A DNA stretch of 23,219 nucleotides. Origin: Bacteroidales bacterium UBA3742 (GTDB lineage Bacteria > Bacteroidota > Bacteroidia > Bacteroidales > Paludibacteraceae). Every line of letters starts with the position of its first letter. The first letter of the stretch is position 1. Of the stretch, positions 1-6,911 are shown one piece after another. The stretch spans positions 5,454 through 28,672 of the forward strand of contig DFGU01000087.1 of the NCBI GenBank assembly GCA_002371785.1, read 5' to 3'. Below the pieces are notes generated by a model. That model saw only the letters and a program-made list of their open reading frames with translations, made no database searches and was not told where the DNA came from. Position numbers and translations under genes: made by a program.

Positions 1-2537
1 GGCTCCGCCGCGATCATTTCATCATTCGGCGACTCTGTCGCATCATTGTCCTCCGGCTCTTCGGGTTCGGGTTCCGGCTCGGGGGTGATATCCTCGATGG
101 ATGCCACCTCATAGGTAGTGAAGCGTTTGCCCTTGGCCTTCGGCGATTTCTCGTCGATAAAGTCCGACATGAGTATCTCCAGGGGTTCGCGTGCCTCGTC
201 GCGGAAGAGGATGCGGAAGAGCGCTTCCTCACGGTCGCTCAGGAGCACGATACGCGACTCCTCGCCCTCGCCGAGCATCGACTGCGGCTTGTCGGAACTG
301 TCGAAGCGGAAACGCTTGCCGTAGTAGTAGCCCAGTTCGGAATTCCACATCGCCAGCGACCATACTTTCTCGGCGTCGTATTTCTCGATGCGCAGGATAT
401 TCTGGTCGAAATGGGCGGTGAGGTCGAAGCCCGTAGTATAGTAGTCGCCCGAGGTGGTGAGCACCAGGATGCGATCTTCGTCCCAGAACTCGCCCAGATA
501 GTTACCCTGTCCGTCGTAGTTGACGCGCAGCACGTCGGGGTCGAACCACACCTTGCGGCCGCCCAGCGTAGAGTGGCCTTTCTGTTTGAGGGTAATCGAC
601 TTGACGTCGTACTTGGTCAGCACGTTGCCGCGTGCGGTACGCGACTTGATAGCCAGTTCGGACAGGTCCTTGAGTACCTCCAGTTTCTTCAGATGAAGCG
701 CCGGCTTCAGGGCGACGCGGATCACCTCAGCCTCGCCGTTGGGATTGGCGGTGAAATAGACTACGCGCGAACCGGGTTTGCCTTGCGTCAGGTCGTACTC
801 CTTGTCGCGGGTCACGCCCGTCACGTTGAAGCGCTTCATATAGTATATACCGCCTCGTCCGTCGCGATAGACGACGTTATAGACGGTACGTTCGTCCTTC
901 TTCTTGAAGATATCGATATGCAGGATATCCGTGCCGATAAAGAGCTTCTCGGCCACACGAACCACCTTGTACTTACCGTCTTTGTGGAAGACGATGATGT
1001 CGTCCAGGTCGGAGCAGTTGCAGAGGAACTCGTCTTTCTTGAGTCCCGTTCCGATGAAGCCTTCCTCGCGGTTGATATACAACTTCTCGTTGTTCTCCAC
1101 CACGGCGGCTACGTTGATCGCGCCGAAGTTGCGCACCTCGGTGCGGCGCGGATAACGGGCACCGTATTTCTCCTTGAGGTGACTGAACCAGGTGATGGTG
1201 TAGTCGGTGAGGTGGTTGAGATTCTTCTGGCACTCCTTGATCTGTTTTGCCAGTTCCTTCATCAGTTCGTCCGCCTTCTTGGAGTCGAACTTGGTGATGC
1301 GGATCATGCGGATCTCAAAGAGTCGCTCGATATCCTCGGTACGCACCTCGCGGATGAGCTTGGGTTTCCAGGGCTCCAAAGCCTTGTCCACAAACTGAAT
1401 CAAGTGCTCCTTGTCGGGCGCATTCTCATAGCCGGACTCCTTGTAGATACGGTTCTCGATGAAGATCTTCTCCAGCGAAGTATAGAAGTATTTCTCCTCC
1501 AGTTCGGCTTTCTCGATCTCCAGTTCCCACTTGAGCAATGCCTTGGTGTTGTCCACCGACTTACGGAGCAGGTCGCTCACCGTGGTGAAGATCGGCTTCT
1601 TATCTTCCACTACGCAGCAGTTGGGCGAGATATTCACCTCGCAATCCGTGAAGGCATACAGCGCATCGATAGCTTTGTCGCTGGACGATCCCGGCGCCAG
1701 TTGCACGACGATGCGTGCCTCCTCGGCCGTAAAGTCGTCTACCTTGCGAATCTTGATCTTGCCCTTCTGATTGGCACGCAGGATGGTCTCGATAATTTTG
1801 CCGGTGGTGGTACCGTACGGGATTTCGGTGATGATGAGTGTGCGGTTGTCGTCAGCCTTCTGGATCTTAGCACGGATCTTGATCTGTCCGCCACGTTCGC
1901 CGTCGTTGTATCGCGCTACGTCTATCTCGCCGCCCGTGGGGAAGTCGGGATAGAGGGTAAACTCTTCCTGACGCAGATAAGCCAAGGCGGCATCGCATAT
2001 CTCGTTGAAGTTATGCGGCAGTATCTTGGAGTTCAATCCGACGGCAATACCCTCTACGCCCTGTGCGAGCAGCAGGGGGAATTTGATCGGCAAGTGGATA
2101 GGTTCTTTCTTACGACCGTCGTACGACAGCATCCACTCCGTAGTCTTGGGGTTGAATACCGTCTCCAGGGCGAACTTCGACAACCGAGCCTCGATATAAC
2201 GGGGAGCAGCGGCACCATCGCCGGTCAGGATATTGCCCCAGTTACCCTGGCAATCGATCAGCAGGTCTTTCTGTCCCAACTGCACCAGCGCATCGCCGAT
2301 AGAGGCATCGCCGTGGGGGTGATACTGCATGGTCTGACCGACAATGTTGGCCACCTTGTTCATCTTGCCGTCGTCCACGCACTTCATGGCGTGCAATATA
2401 CGACGCTGAACGGGCTTGAGTCCGTCTTCGATAGCGGGCACAGCTCGTTCCAGAATGACATACGAAGCATAGTCCAGGAACCAGTCCTGGTACATGCCGG
2501 TCAGGTGATATTTGACGTTATCCGTATGGTCGCTCAT
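1..2537 (-). CDS. parC: Topoisomerase IV subunit A (ParC-like), 3' end outside the window
   Basis: The minus-strand frame from the ATG at 2537 is open to the left edge (845 complete codons; C-terminus missing). It encodes the breakage-reunion subunit of a type IIA topoisomerase. Visible features are the N-terminal DYASYVILERA segment, KPVQRRILHAM, the DNA-gate loop HPHGDASIGDALV (residues 73-85) and the catalytic tyrosine at 114 in APRYIEARL. A C-terminal DNA-wrapping region follows from about residue 480, and the visible end is acidic and rich in Pro-Glu. I see no GyrA-box (QRRGGKG-like) in the visible part, which favours ParC over GyrA. The start overlaps the stop of the upstream 54-residue gene by one base (TGATG), so the two are probably translationally coupled. 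The position matching E. coli GyrA Ser83 is Ala78. The large open frame on the opposite strand is an antisense shadow. Confidence 0.88.
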   Translation of the reverse strand, partial: MSDHTDNVKYHLTGMYQDWFLDYASYVILERAVPAIEDGLKPVQRRILHAMKCVDDGKMNKVANIVGQTMQYHPHGDASIGDALVQLGQKDLLIDCQGNWGNILTGDGAAAPRYIEARLSKFALETVFNPKTTEWMLSYDGRKKEPIHLPIKFPLLLAQGVEGIAVGLNSKILPHNFNEICDAALAYLRQEEFTLYPDFPTGGEIDVARYNDGERGGQIKIRAKIQKADDNRTLIITEIPYGTTTGKIIETILRANQKGKIKIRKVDDFTAEEARIVVQLAPGSSSDKAIDALYAFTDCEVNISPNCCVVEDKKPIFTTVSDLLRKSVDNTKALLKWELEIEKAELEEKYFYTSLEKIFIENRIYKESGYENAPDKEHLIQFVDKALEPWKPKLIREVRTEDIERLFEIRMIRITKFDSKKADELMKELAKQIKECQKNLNHLTDYTITWFSHLKEKYGARYPRRTEVRNFGAINVAAVVENNEKLYINREEGFIGTGLKKDEFLCNCSDLDDIIVFHKDGKYKVVRVAEKLFIGTDILHIDIFKKKDERTVYNVVYRDGRGGIYYMKRFNVTGVTRDKEYDLTQGKPGSRVVYFTANPNGEAEVIRVALKPALHLKKLEVLKDLSELAIKSRTARGNVLTKYDVKSITLKQKGHSTLGGRKVWFDPDVLRVNYDGQGNYLGEFWDEDRILVLTTSGDYYTTGFDLTAHFDQNILRIEKYDAEKVWSLAMWNSELGYYYGKRFRFDSSDKPQSMLGEGEESRIVLLSDREEALFRILFRDEAREPLEILMSDFIDEKSPKAKGKRFTTYEVASIEDITPEPEPEPEEPEDNDATESPNDEMIAAE

Positions 2538-2701
2538 CAATCAACAAAGCGGTTGATCAGGATAAAGGTAAGAATACCTACAAACTCCAGCACCAGGGAA
2601 CCAAGCAGCAACATGTTGGAAGGATAAGCCTCATACGCACCGAGGCAAGCAACACCGAGCAGCACGATAATCACGCCCAGATATTTCAAAAAATTGTTCA
2701 T
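2537..2701 (-). CDS. Small membrane protein (54 aa) upstream of parC
   Basis: A 54-residue frame starts MNNFLKYLGVIIVLLGVACLG and ends LINRFVD. It is almost entirely hydrophobic, with two predicted membrane helices at about residues 4-22 and 29-48 and a short polar turn (YEAYPSN) between them. Its TGA stop shares one base with the parC ATG. A Bacteroidetes-type promoter lies about 40 bases upstream of its start, so this is the first gene of the operon. I do not recognise a named family; small two-helix proteins of this kind are common in Bacteroidales. The function is unknown. Expression as a real protein is inferred from the promoter, the tight coupling and the clean membrane-protein composition. 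Confidence 0.7.
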   Translation of the reverse strand: MNNFLKYLGVIIVLLGVACLGAYEAYPSNMLLLGSLVLEFVGILTFILINRFVD

Positions 2702-2741
2702 AATTGTAATAGATTTTAAATATGGATATTTAATTTGGCTG

Positions 2742-2773
2742 CAAAATTACAAAAAAAATTCCATATATGCAAA
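2742..2773 (-). promoter_or_regulatory. Bacteroidetes-type promoter for the small membrane protein-parC operon
   Basis: On the minus strand a -7 box TAATTTTG (2742-2749) is preceded, after exactly 20 bases, by TTTG (2770-2773). This fits the known Bacteroidetes sigma-ABfr consensus (TTTG, 19-21 bases, TAnnTTTG). The bases after the -33 box read CATATAT, a tract shared with other promoters here. The -33 box sits in a perfect 12-base palindrome GCAAAATTTTGC (2769-2780). Confidence 0.75.
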
Positions 2774-2788
2774 ATTTTGCGTGTTTTT

Positions 2789-2820
2789 TTTGTGCACGTC
2801 AAATATTTTTCGTAACTTTG
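2789..2820 (+). promoter_or_regulatory. Bacteroidetes-type promoter for the 2880 gene
   Basis: TTTG (2789-2792), a 20-base spacer and TAACTTTG (2813-2820) match the sigma-ABfr consensus. The spacer begins TGCACGTCAA. The start codon lies about 60 bases downstream at 2880, leaving an A-rich leader without an obvious Shine-Dalgarno. The promoter is divergent from the parC operon promoter. Confidence 0.75.
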
Positions 2821-2879
2821 CGCCGGAAATCGAACGATAACAACCCAAAATTATATTAACCCAACTAAAAAATCAAAGT

Positions 2880-3665
2880 ATGAAACGTATTTTCACACTT
2901 TTCATTCTCGTTATGAGTCTTACCGCTATCCAGGCACAAGAGGCGGCTGCGCCGGCCGAAGGTCAACCCGCCAACGCCGAAGCCAACGCCAACGCCAAAT
3001 TGCCGGGCTATAAGCGCTTCTACAACCATTCCGGTAAGAGCTATCTGGACATCGTGAGCGCCAGCTACTCTACCTTCTTCATCATGCCCAACAATCCGAA
3101 CAACTACCCCGTAACCGAGTATCTGGGCAAGCGTCACATCATCGGCCTTGGATTGCTGGAGTGGCGTTCCAAATGGTTTGGTATGCAGTGGCTCAACTTC
3201 GAGTTTGGTGTCAACAACACCTGCACCACCAACGACAGCGTCCAGTTGACCCGCTTCATGCGCGGTGGTGCCAACGAGACCGACAACCACAACTCGGGTA
3301 TCATCGAGGCTACCGCCAAGGAGATGTGGTTTGCCTACCGTCCGGCTATCAAGTTCTATATCCCGCTCAGCAAGCACTGTGCAGCCGAGCTGTACGGCGG
3401 TGTATCGGTGGACGTTACGCGCCTATGGAACCGTATCAAAACGGATTACTATACCGACCCGAGCATCCCGCAGGATAACTTCTTCCTGGGTTCGTTCGGC
3501 GGTCTGGGCTTTATGTTCACCGGTTCGGCCTACTTGCCGCTGGAAATCAAGTGCGAGTATCGTCACCCGCATATGGGCAACAAGGCGATCGTTCCGCAAG
3601 GTTTCTACCTGACTGCCCAGTTGCACATCGGTTGCCCGATCCATCGCAACAAATACACCAAATAA
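2880..3665 (+). CDS. Predicted secreted or outer-membrane protein (261 aa), family not recognised
   Basis: The protein starts MKRIFTLFILVMSLTAIQAQ, a typical signal peptide with likely cleavage after the AQA-like site near residue 19. A low-complexity Ala/Pro/Asn/Glu stretch follows at about residues 20-40. The remainder is rich in aromatic residues and glycine, with repeated amphipathic strand-like segments such as IIGLGLLEW, WLNFEFGVN, FYIPLSKHCAAELYGGVSVDV, GGLGFMFTGSAYLPLEIKCEY and QGFYLTAQLHIG. This looks like a small outer-membrane beta-barrel in the general style of Bacteroidetes OMP_b-brl proteins. The last strand-like segment is followed by a polar tail, not the terminal aromatic residue of classic porins. 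It has its own promoter. It is followed by about 60 bases of apparently decayed coding sequence and then yqeY. The function is unknown. Confidence 0.82.
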   Translation: MKRIFTLFILVMSLTAIQAQEAAAPAEGQPANAEANANAKLPGYKRFYNHSGKSYLDIVSASYSTFFIMPNNPNNYPVTEYLGKRHIIGLGLLEWRSKWFGMQWLNFEFGVNNTCTTNDSVQLTRFMRGGANETDNHNSGIIEATAKEMWFAYRPAIKFYIPLSKHCAAELYGGVSVDVTRLWNRIKTDYYTDPSIPQDNFFLGSFGGLGFMFTGSAYLPLEIKCEYRHPHMGNKAIVPQGFYLTAQLHIGCPIHRNKYTK

Positions 3666-3740
3666 TTTTCCCGGCGGCCGCACCGTTGGTCGCAAGTTGG
3701 CCGAGAAACTGGGTGTCGAGTAATAAATTGCACTATCAAT

Positions 3741-4187
3741 ATGAAAAACGAAATCAATGCCTTGATCATGGAGGCAATGAAAAACCATGATACCGTACGT
3801 ACCGAGAGTCTGCGCGCCATCAAGAGCGCCTTCCTCACCTGGCAGACCAGCAAGGACAATGCCGGCAAGGAGATGACCGAAGCCGACGAGATACAGATTC
3901 TGAAGAAGATGGTCAAGCAGCGTCAGGAGTCCGTGGAGCAGTACCTGGCTGCCGGCCGTAAGGAACTGGCCGACGCCGAGCAGGCACAGATCGACGTGCT
4001 GGAGACCTTCCTGCCCCAAGCCGCTTCGGAGGAGGATATCGTTCGCGCTTTCCGGCAAGCCCGTGAGGCCAACGGCTGGGAGGCGGAGAAACGCAATATG
4101 GGTCTCTTCGTCAAGGCCATAAAAGCAGCGCTACCAAATGCCGATGGCAAAATGGTAGCGCAGGTAGTTCAGAGCCAACTGGCCTGA
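3741..4187 (+). CDS. yqeY: GatB/YqeY domain protein
   Basis: The 148-residue protein matches the YqeY family, which resembles the C-terminal tRNA-binding tail of the GatB amidotransferase subunit. Recognisable parts are the N-terminal helix MKNEINALIMEAMKNHDTVR, the LRAIKSA segment (residues 24-30), KKMVKQRQESVEQYLAAGRKELA (about 55-77), the turn LETFLPQ and the C-terminal MGLFVKAIKAALPNADGKMVAQVVQ. The length is normal for the family (about 148). The exact role is unresolved; a link to tRNA or aminoacyl-tRNA metabolism is inferred from GatB homology. I see no strong promoter directly upstream. The stop is only 4 bases from the stop of the convergent esterase gene, with no room for a terminator. 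Confidence 0.92.
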   Translation: MKNEINALIMEAMKNHDTVRTESLRAIKSAFLTWQTSKDNAGKEMTEADEIQILKKMVKQRQESVEQYLAAGRKELADAEQAQIDVLETFLPQAASEEDIVRAFRQAREANGWEAEKRNMGLFVKAIKAALPNADGKMVAQVVQSQLA

Positions 4188-4191
4188 TCGC

Positions 4192-6066
4192 TTACTTCAG
4201 TTCTTGGCCCACGGCATTATAGATCTTGCCGTCGCGAAGGATTAGCAACTGACCGTCACGCATGATTTTCTGCGAACCGACGGTCGGTTGTTGTATATAC
4301 TCCACTCCTTCAACCGGCTGCGCCTCAAAGGCCTGGCCGGAGATGACCACATTCTTCACGCATATATACTTGCCGCTCTTGGCTTCTCCCAGATTGTGCC
4401 AAGGCAGGATACGTACGTGCAGCGTCTCGCCTGCCGGGATGGTCAGCGTAGGCGTGAGCGATAGATGTTGGATCGTCAGGTTGGTCATATTGACCTTCTC
4501 GTCAATGGTCTGCACATCCGTAAAGCCCTCGCCAAAACCGGTATTGACATGATAACACATTGTGGACGTACTATGTGCTGCCAGATCCATGCTGATGCCC
4601 GTGATACGCACGTCCATAGCCTCCGGTGCTGTCACGGCAAAGTCCAGATAGCGACTGGCATTCTCATCAATCTCACCGGCCGGCCATGCCACTTTGGCAC
4701 CCGTAGCATCCGAGTTATGGAAACGTACCATGGTGATACCCGTCTGGTCGCCGTCGGTGAAGTCCGACTTGGTATCCGCCGCCATCATGTTGCTCATCGT
4801 CAGGGCGGCGCTGATCGGTCCCGTCACTACCGGCTCCGGCACCGGCTTCGCATCGATAGCCCACGTAGCGCTCACCGCTGCACCGCCCTCCAACGAGATA
4901 GCTGTCGCACATACCGGGACGGCTATTACATGCTCGCCGGACGTCGCATAAATGGTATCCCGCTGTTCGCCACCGGCGGTGTAGTTGGCACGTACATATA
5001 CCTTCTGGAACATCGATCCGCCGTTATAGGTAGCTTGGGCCGTCTCGGCGTAGTTGGTCTTGTCGAGCGAGATCTGCAGGTTGCCCGTAGCACGTAGCGC
5101 CACCGTTCCGCTTGCAGGCTCCAGACCGTAGCCGGTCAGCAGAAACTCCTTGTTCTGCGCTACGCCGCAGTAGGTCTCGCCAATCTCTATCGTGCCGGGA
5201 TTAGCCGTGATGTCGGTCGGGATATTGATATACTCGGCCAGTATGCCGGCGTTCTTAAGCAACTGTGCCGCCGAACGGGCCACCAGGTTACCGCCCATCG
5301 CATTGGTATGCGTCTTGTCGCCCTCGCAGAAGAGCAGACTCAGGCACTGCGTCTCACCATAGGACAGGTAGAGCTGACGCGTAGCTTCCGTCAGGTCGAT
5401 AAAGGGAACGTCCTTCTCCGCGGCCACCACCTTCATAGCCTTCACGTAGCTCATCGTAGAGTCACCTGCAGGCAGCGATTGATTCTCATAGAGTACGTCG
5501 TTCTCAATCTTGCTGAACTTATCGCCCAGGTCATGCTTGCCGTTACGCTTGATATCGTTACCCTGGAAATAAGCACGGCAGATAGGTCCCACCAGCACAG
5601 GGGTCACACCCATCTCACGCGCCTCATTGATAAACGCACGCAGCATGTCGCGGTAGGTTGTCTGCGGATTCGTACCACGCGCATCCGTAGGAGCTGGCAA
5701 CCCGTGCGCCTGACAAAAAGCGGCATACTCCAGGTTGTCCATACCGTAGGTAACAGTGCCTTCATCGTTATGCGCAAACTGAATCAGCAGGTAGTCTCCG
5801 GCCTGCATCTGGGTCTTGAGCGAAGCCCAATAGGCGGCACCGGTGTAGAAAGCGCGCGTGTCTGCACCAGATTTACCGCGGTTGTTAACTGTCACATAGG
5901 CCGGATCGAAGAACGAACCGAGGTACATGCCCCAGCCGCGCTTGTCGGTGGTGTTCTCATCATACTCGGCCATCGTGGAGTCGCCGATCGTGTGCACCCG
6001 GATGGCACTGAGCATCATCGGCATGCAGAGCATCATAGCTACAAGAAGCGTAGAGATCTTTCTCAT
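4192..6066 (-). CDS. Secreted SGNH hydrolase, rhamnogalacturonan acetylesterase-like, with a C-terminal sorting-like tail
   Basis: The chosen start (6066) gives MRKISTLLVAMMLCMPMMLSA, a clear signal peptide. The frame is open further upstream but would run through the promoter. Residues 22-280 carry the SGNH blocks: block I IGDST (Ser30), block II around Gly64 (NRGKSG), block III FAHND (Asn100) and block V DKTH (Asp250, His253). This arrangement is that of rhamnogalacturonan acetylesterases (CE12), which remove acetyl groups from pectin backbones. The remaining 340 residues look like beta-sandwich modules. The last 25 residues (around MRDGQLLILRDGKIYNAVG) resemble the C-terminal signals of the Bacteroidetes type IX secretion system. 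The gene is convergent with yqeY and divergent from the methyltransferase gene. Substrate specificity is inferred. Confidence 0.87.
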   Translation of the reverse strand: MRKISTLLVAMMLCMPMMLSAIRVHTIGDSTMAEYDENTTDKRGWGMYLGSFFDPAYVTVNNRGKSGADTRAFYTGAAYWASLKTQMQAGDYLLIQFAHNDEGTVTYGMDNLEYAAFCQAHGLPAPTDARGTNPQTTYRDMLRAFINEAREMGVTPVLVGPICRAYFQGNDIKRNGKHDLGDKFSKIENDVLYENQSLPAGDSTMSYVKAMKVVAAEKDVPFIDLTEATRQLYLSYGETQCLSLLFCEGDKTHTNAMGGNLVARSAAQLLKNAGILAEYINIPTDITANPGTIEIGETYCGVAQNKEFLLTGYGLEPASGTVALRATGNLQISLDKTNYAETAQATYNGGSMFQKVYVRANYTAGGEQRDTIYATSGEHVIAVPVCATAISLEGGAAVSATWAIDAKPVPEPVVTGPISAALTMSNMMAADTKSDFTDGDQTGITMVRFHNSDATGAKVAWPAGEIDENASRYLDFAVTAPEAMDVRITGISMDLAAHSTSTMCYHVNTGFGEGFTDVQTIDEKVNMTNLTIQHLSLTPTLTIPAGETLHVRILPWHNLGEAKSGKYICVKNVVISGQAFEAQPVEGVEYIQQPTVGSQKIMRDGQLLILRDGKIYNAVGQELK

Positions 6067-6110
6067 GGTAGTTGATCGTTGTGTAGTAAAACATATTTTC
6101 AATTTCAGTG

Positions 6111-6142
6111 CAAAGGTACAACAAAATTTCGATATATGCAAA
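6111..6142 (-). promoter_or_regulatory. Bacteroidetes-type promoter for the SGNH esterase gene
   Basis: On the minus strand TTTG (6139-6142), a 20-base spacer and TACCTTTG (6111-6118) match the consensus. The spacer starts CATATATCGAA. The promoter lies about 45 bases upstream of the chosen ATG at 6066, which supports that start over the longer open frame. Confidence 0.75.
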
Positions 6143-6159
6143 TTTATTTGCTGTGAATG

Positions 6160-6191
6160 CTTGCGTACGTCAATTATTATTTGTAATTTTG
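6160..6191 (+). promoter_or_regulatory. Bacteroidetes-type promoter for the membrane methyltransferase gene
   Basis: CTTG (6160-6163), a 20-base spacer and TAATTTTG (6184-6191) fit the consensus. The spacer begins CGTACGTCAA. The ATG follows about 27 bases after the -7 box. The promoter is divergent from the esterase promoter, and the pair closely resembles the divergent pair at 2742-2820. Confidence 0.72.
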
Positions 6192-6217
6192 CAGACGGAT
6201 TTGAAAAATTAAGAACC

Positions 6218-6718
6218 ATGAAAACATTTCGTGAGATAATCGGCTACGTATTGGGCGGAGTGCTATTCGTTGCGTTACTGCCGACGATTATGTGGTTGGC
6301 ATCAGGTATGCCGGCATTAGCGCATATCGGTGCATATCGTGCCGCAATAACCGGCATGCTGATAATGGGCGGTTTGACGCTTAGTGTTTGGACTATCGTC
6401 TATATGAAACGTCAGGGCAAAGGGAACCCCATGGATGCGTTCGACCATGAGATAGGTCCACGTACGCAACACCTGATGACCGATGGTCCGTATCGGCTGA
6501 ACCGCAATCCGATGCTCACCGGTACATTCCTGTATCTATCCGGTTTCATCGTGTGGCTATGGACATGGCAATCCTTGCTCGTATGGCTCATATTCGTGGC
6601 TATAATGATTGTGCAAGTGCGGAGTGAAGAGAAACGCCTTCTACGCGATTTTGGCGAAGAATACGACGCCTATTGCAAACGTACCGGTCGGTTCTTACCG
6701 TTTACATGGAATAAATAA
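6218..6718 (+). CDS. ICMT/phospholipid methyltransferase-like integral membrane protein
   Basis: The protein has 166 residues when started at the ATG just after the promoter; the frame is open upstream, but that part overlaps the promoter. It has membrane helices at about residues 8-29, 41-62 and a long pair at about 99-134. The signature GPYRLNRNPMLTG (90-102) and the RSEEKRLLRDFGEEYDAYCKRTGRFLPF region (135-162) are the conserved SAM-binding core of the isoprenylcysteine carboxyl methyltransferase/PEMT family. In bacteria these enzymes methylate lipids or other membrane-associated substrates, and the substrate cannot be read from sequence. The length is typical for bacterial members. It stands alone, followed by the sigma-54 control region of hsp20. 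Confidence 0.85.
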   Translation: MKTFREIIGYVLGGVLFVALLPTIMWLASGMPALAHIGAYRAAITGMLIMGGLTLSVWTIVYMKRQGKGNPMDAFDHEIGPRTQHLMTDGPYRLNRNPMLTGTFLYLSGFIVWLWTWQSLLVWLIFVAIMIVQVRSEEKRLLRDFGEEYDAYCKRTGRFLPFTWNK

Positions 6719-6730
6719 ACGTATAGGATA

Positions 6731-6784
6731 TGGACAAATTGGCAGAGAGTGGACAATTTGGCACGAAAGATGGACATATTGGCA
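6731..6784 (+). repeat. Three direct repeats TGGACAWWTTGGCA upstream of the sigma-54 promoter
   Basis: Copies start at 6731, 6750 and 6771 (spacing 19 and 21 bases). They differ only in the two central A/T bases: AA, AT and TA. They end 13 bases before the -24 element. Their position and spacing, about two helical turns, fit binding sites for an activator, but activator sites usually lie further upstream, so their role is open. Confidence 0.6.
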
Positions 6785-6797
6785 GGGATTTGGGGCT

Positions 6798-6813
6798 TGG
6801 CACATAATTTGCT
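6798..6813 (+). promoter_or_regulatory. Sigma-54 (RpoN) -24/-12 promoter of hsp20
   Basis: TGGCAC (6798-6803), five bases ATAAT and TTGCT (6809-6813) match the sigma-54 consensus TGGCAC-N5-TTGCW at every conserved position. The GG and GC dinucleotides are exactly 10 bases apart. The predicted start is about 12 bases downstream, near 6824, giving a leader of roughly 90 bases before the hsp20 ATG. No TAnnTTTG box is visible between 6719 and 6911. Confidence 0.75.
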
Positions 6814-6832
6814 TCTTTTAGGGTGAAAACGC

Positions 6833-6877
6833 AATTACGCATACTACGCCAACAACGTAAACTACGCAAGCTACGTT
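6833..6877 (+). repeat. Degenerate 9-10 base ACGY repeat in the hsp20 leader
   Basis: The core ACGC or ACGT, usually preceded by CT or TT, recurs five times at 8-10 base intervals (near 6838, 6846, 6855, 6864 and 6873). It lies wholly in the predicted untranslated leader between the sigma-54 promoter and the ribosome binding site. No function is known to me. Confidence 0.45.
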
Positions 6878-6898
6878 AAACGATGTTTAACTTAATTT

Positions 6899-6903
6899 GG
6901 AGG
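6899..6903 (+). promoter_or_regulatory. Strong Shine-Dalgarno GGAGG of hsp20
   Basis: GGAGG lies 8 bases before the ATG at 6912. Genes in this window and in Bacteroidetes generally lack such a site, so this marks hsp20 as built for high translation and fixes its start. Confidence 0.75.
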
Positions 6904-6911
6904 ATTAAATT

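Noticed and set aside
411..2627. 738-codon plus-strand open frame
   Set aside because: It is exactly antisense to the parC frame, whose motifs (HPHGD, the catalytic tyrosine) are unambiguous. It has no recognisable domain.
5927..6217. N-terminal extension of the methyltransferase to 263 residues
   Set aside because: The extension is antisense to the esterase signal peptide and runs through both divergent promoters. The start at 6218, just after the promoter, gives a family-length protein.
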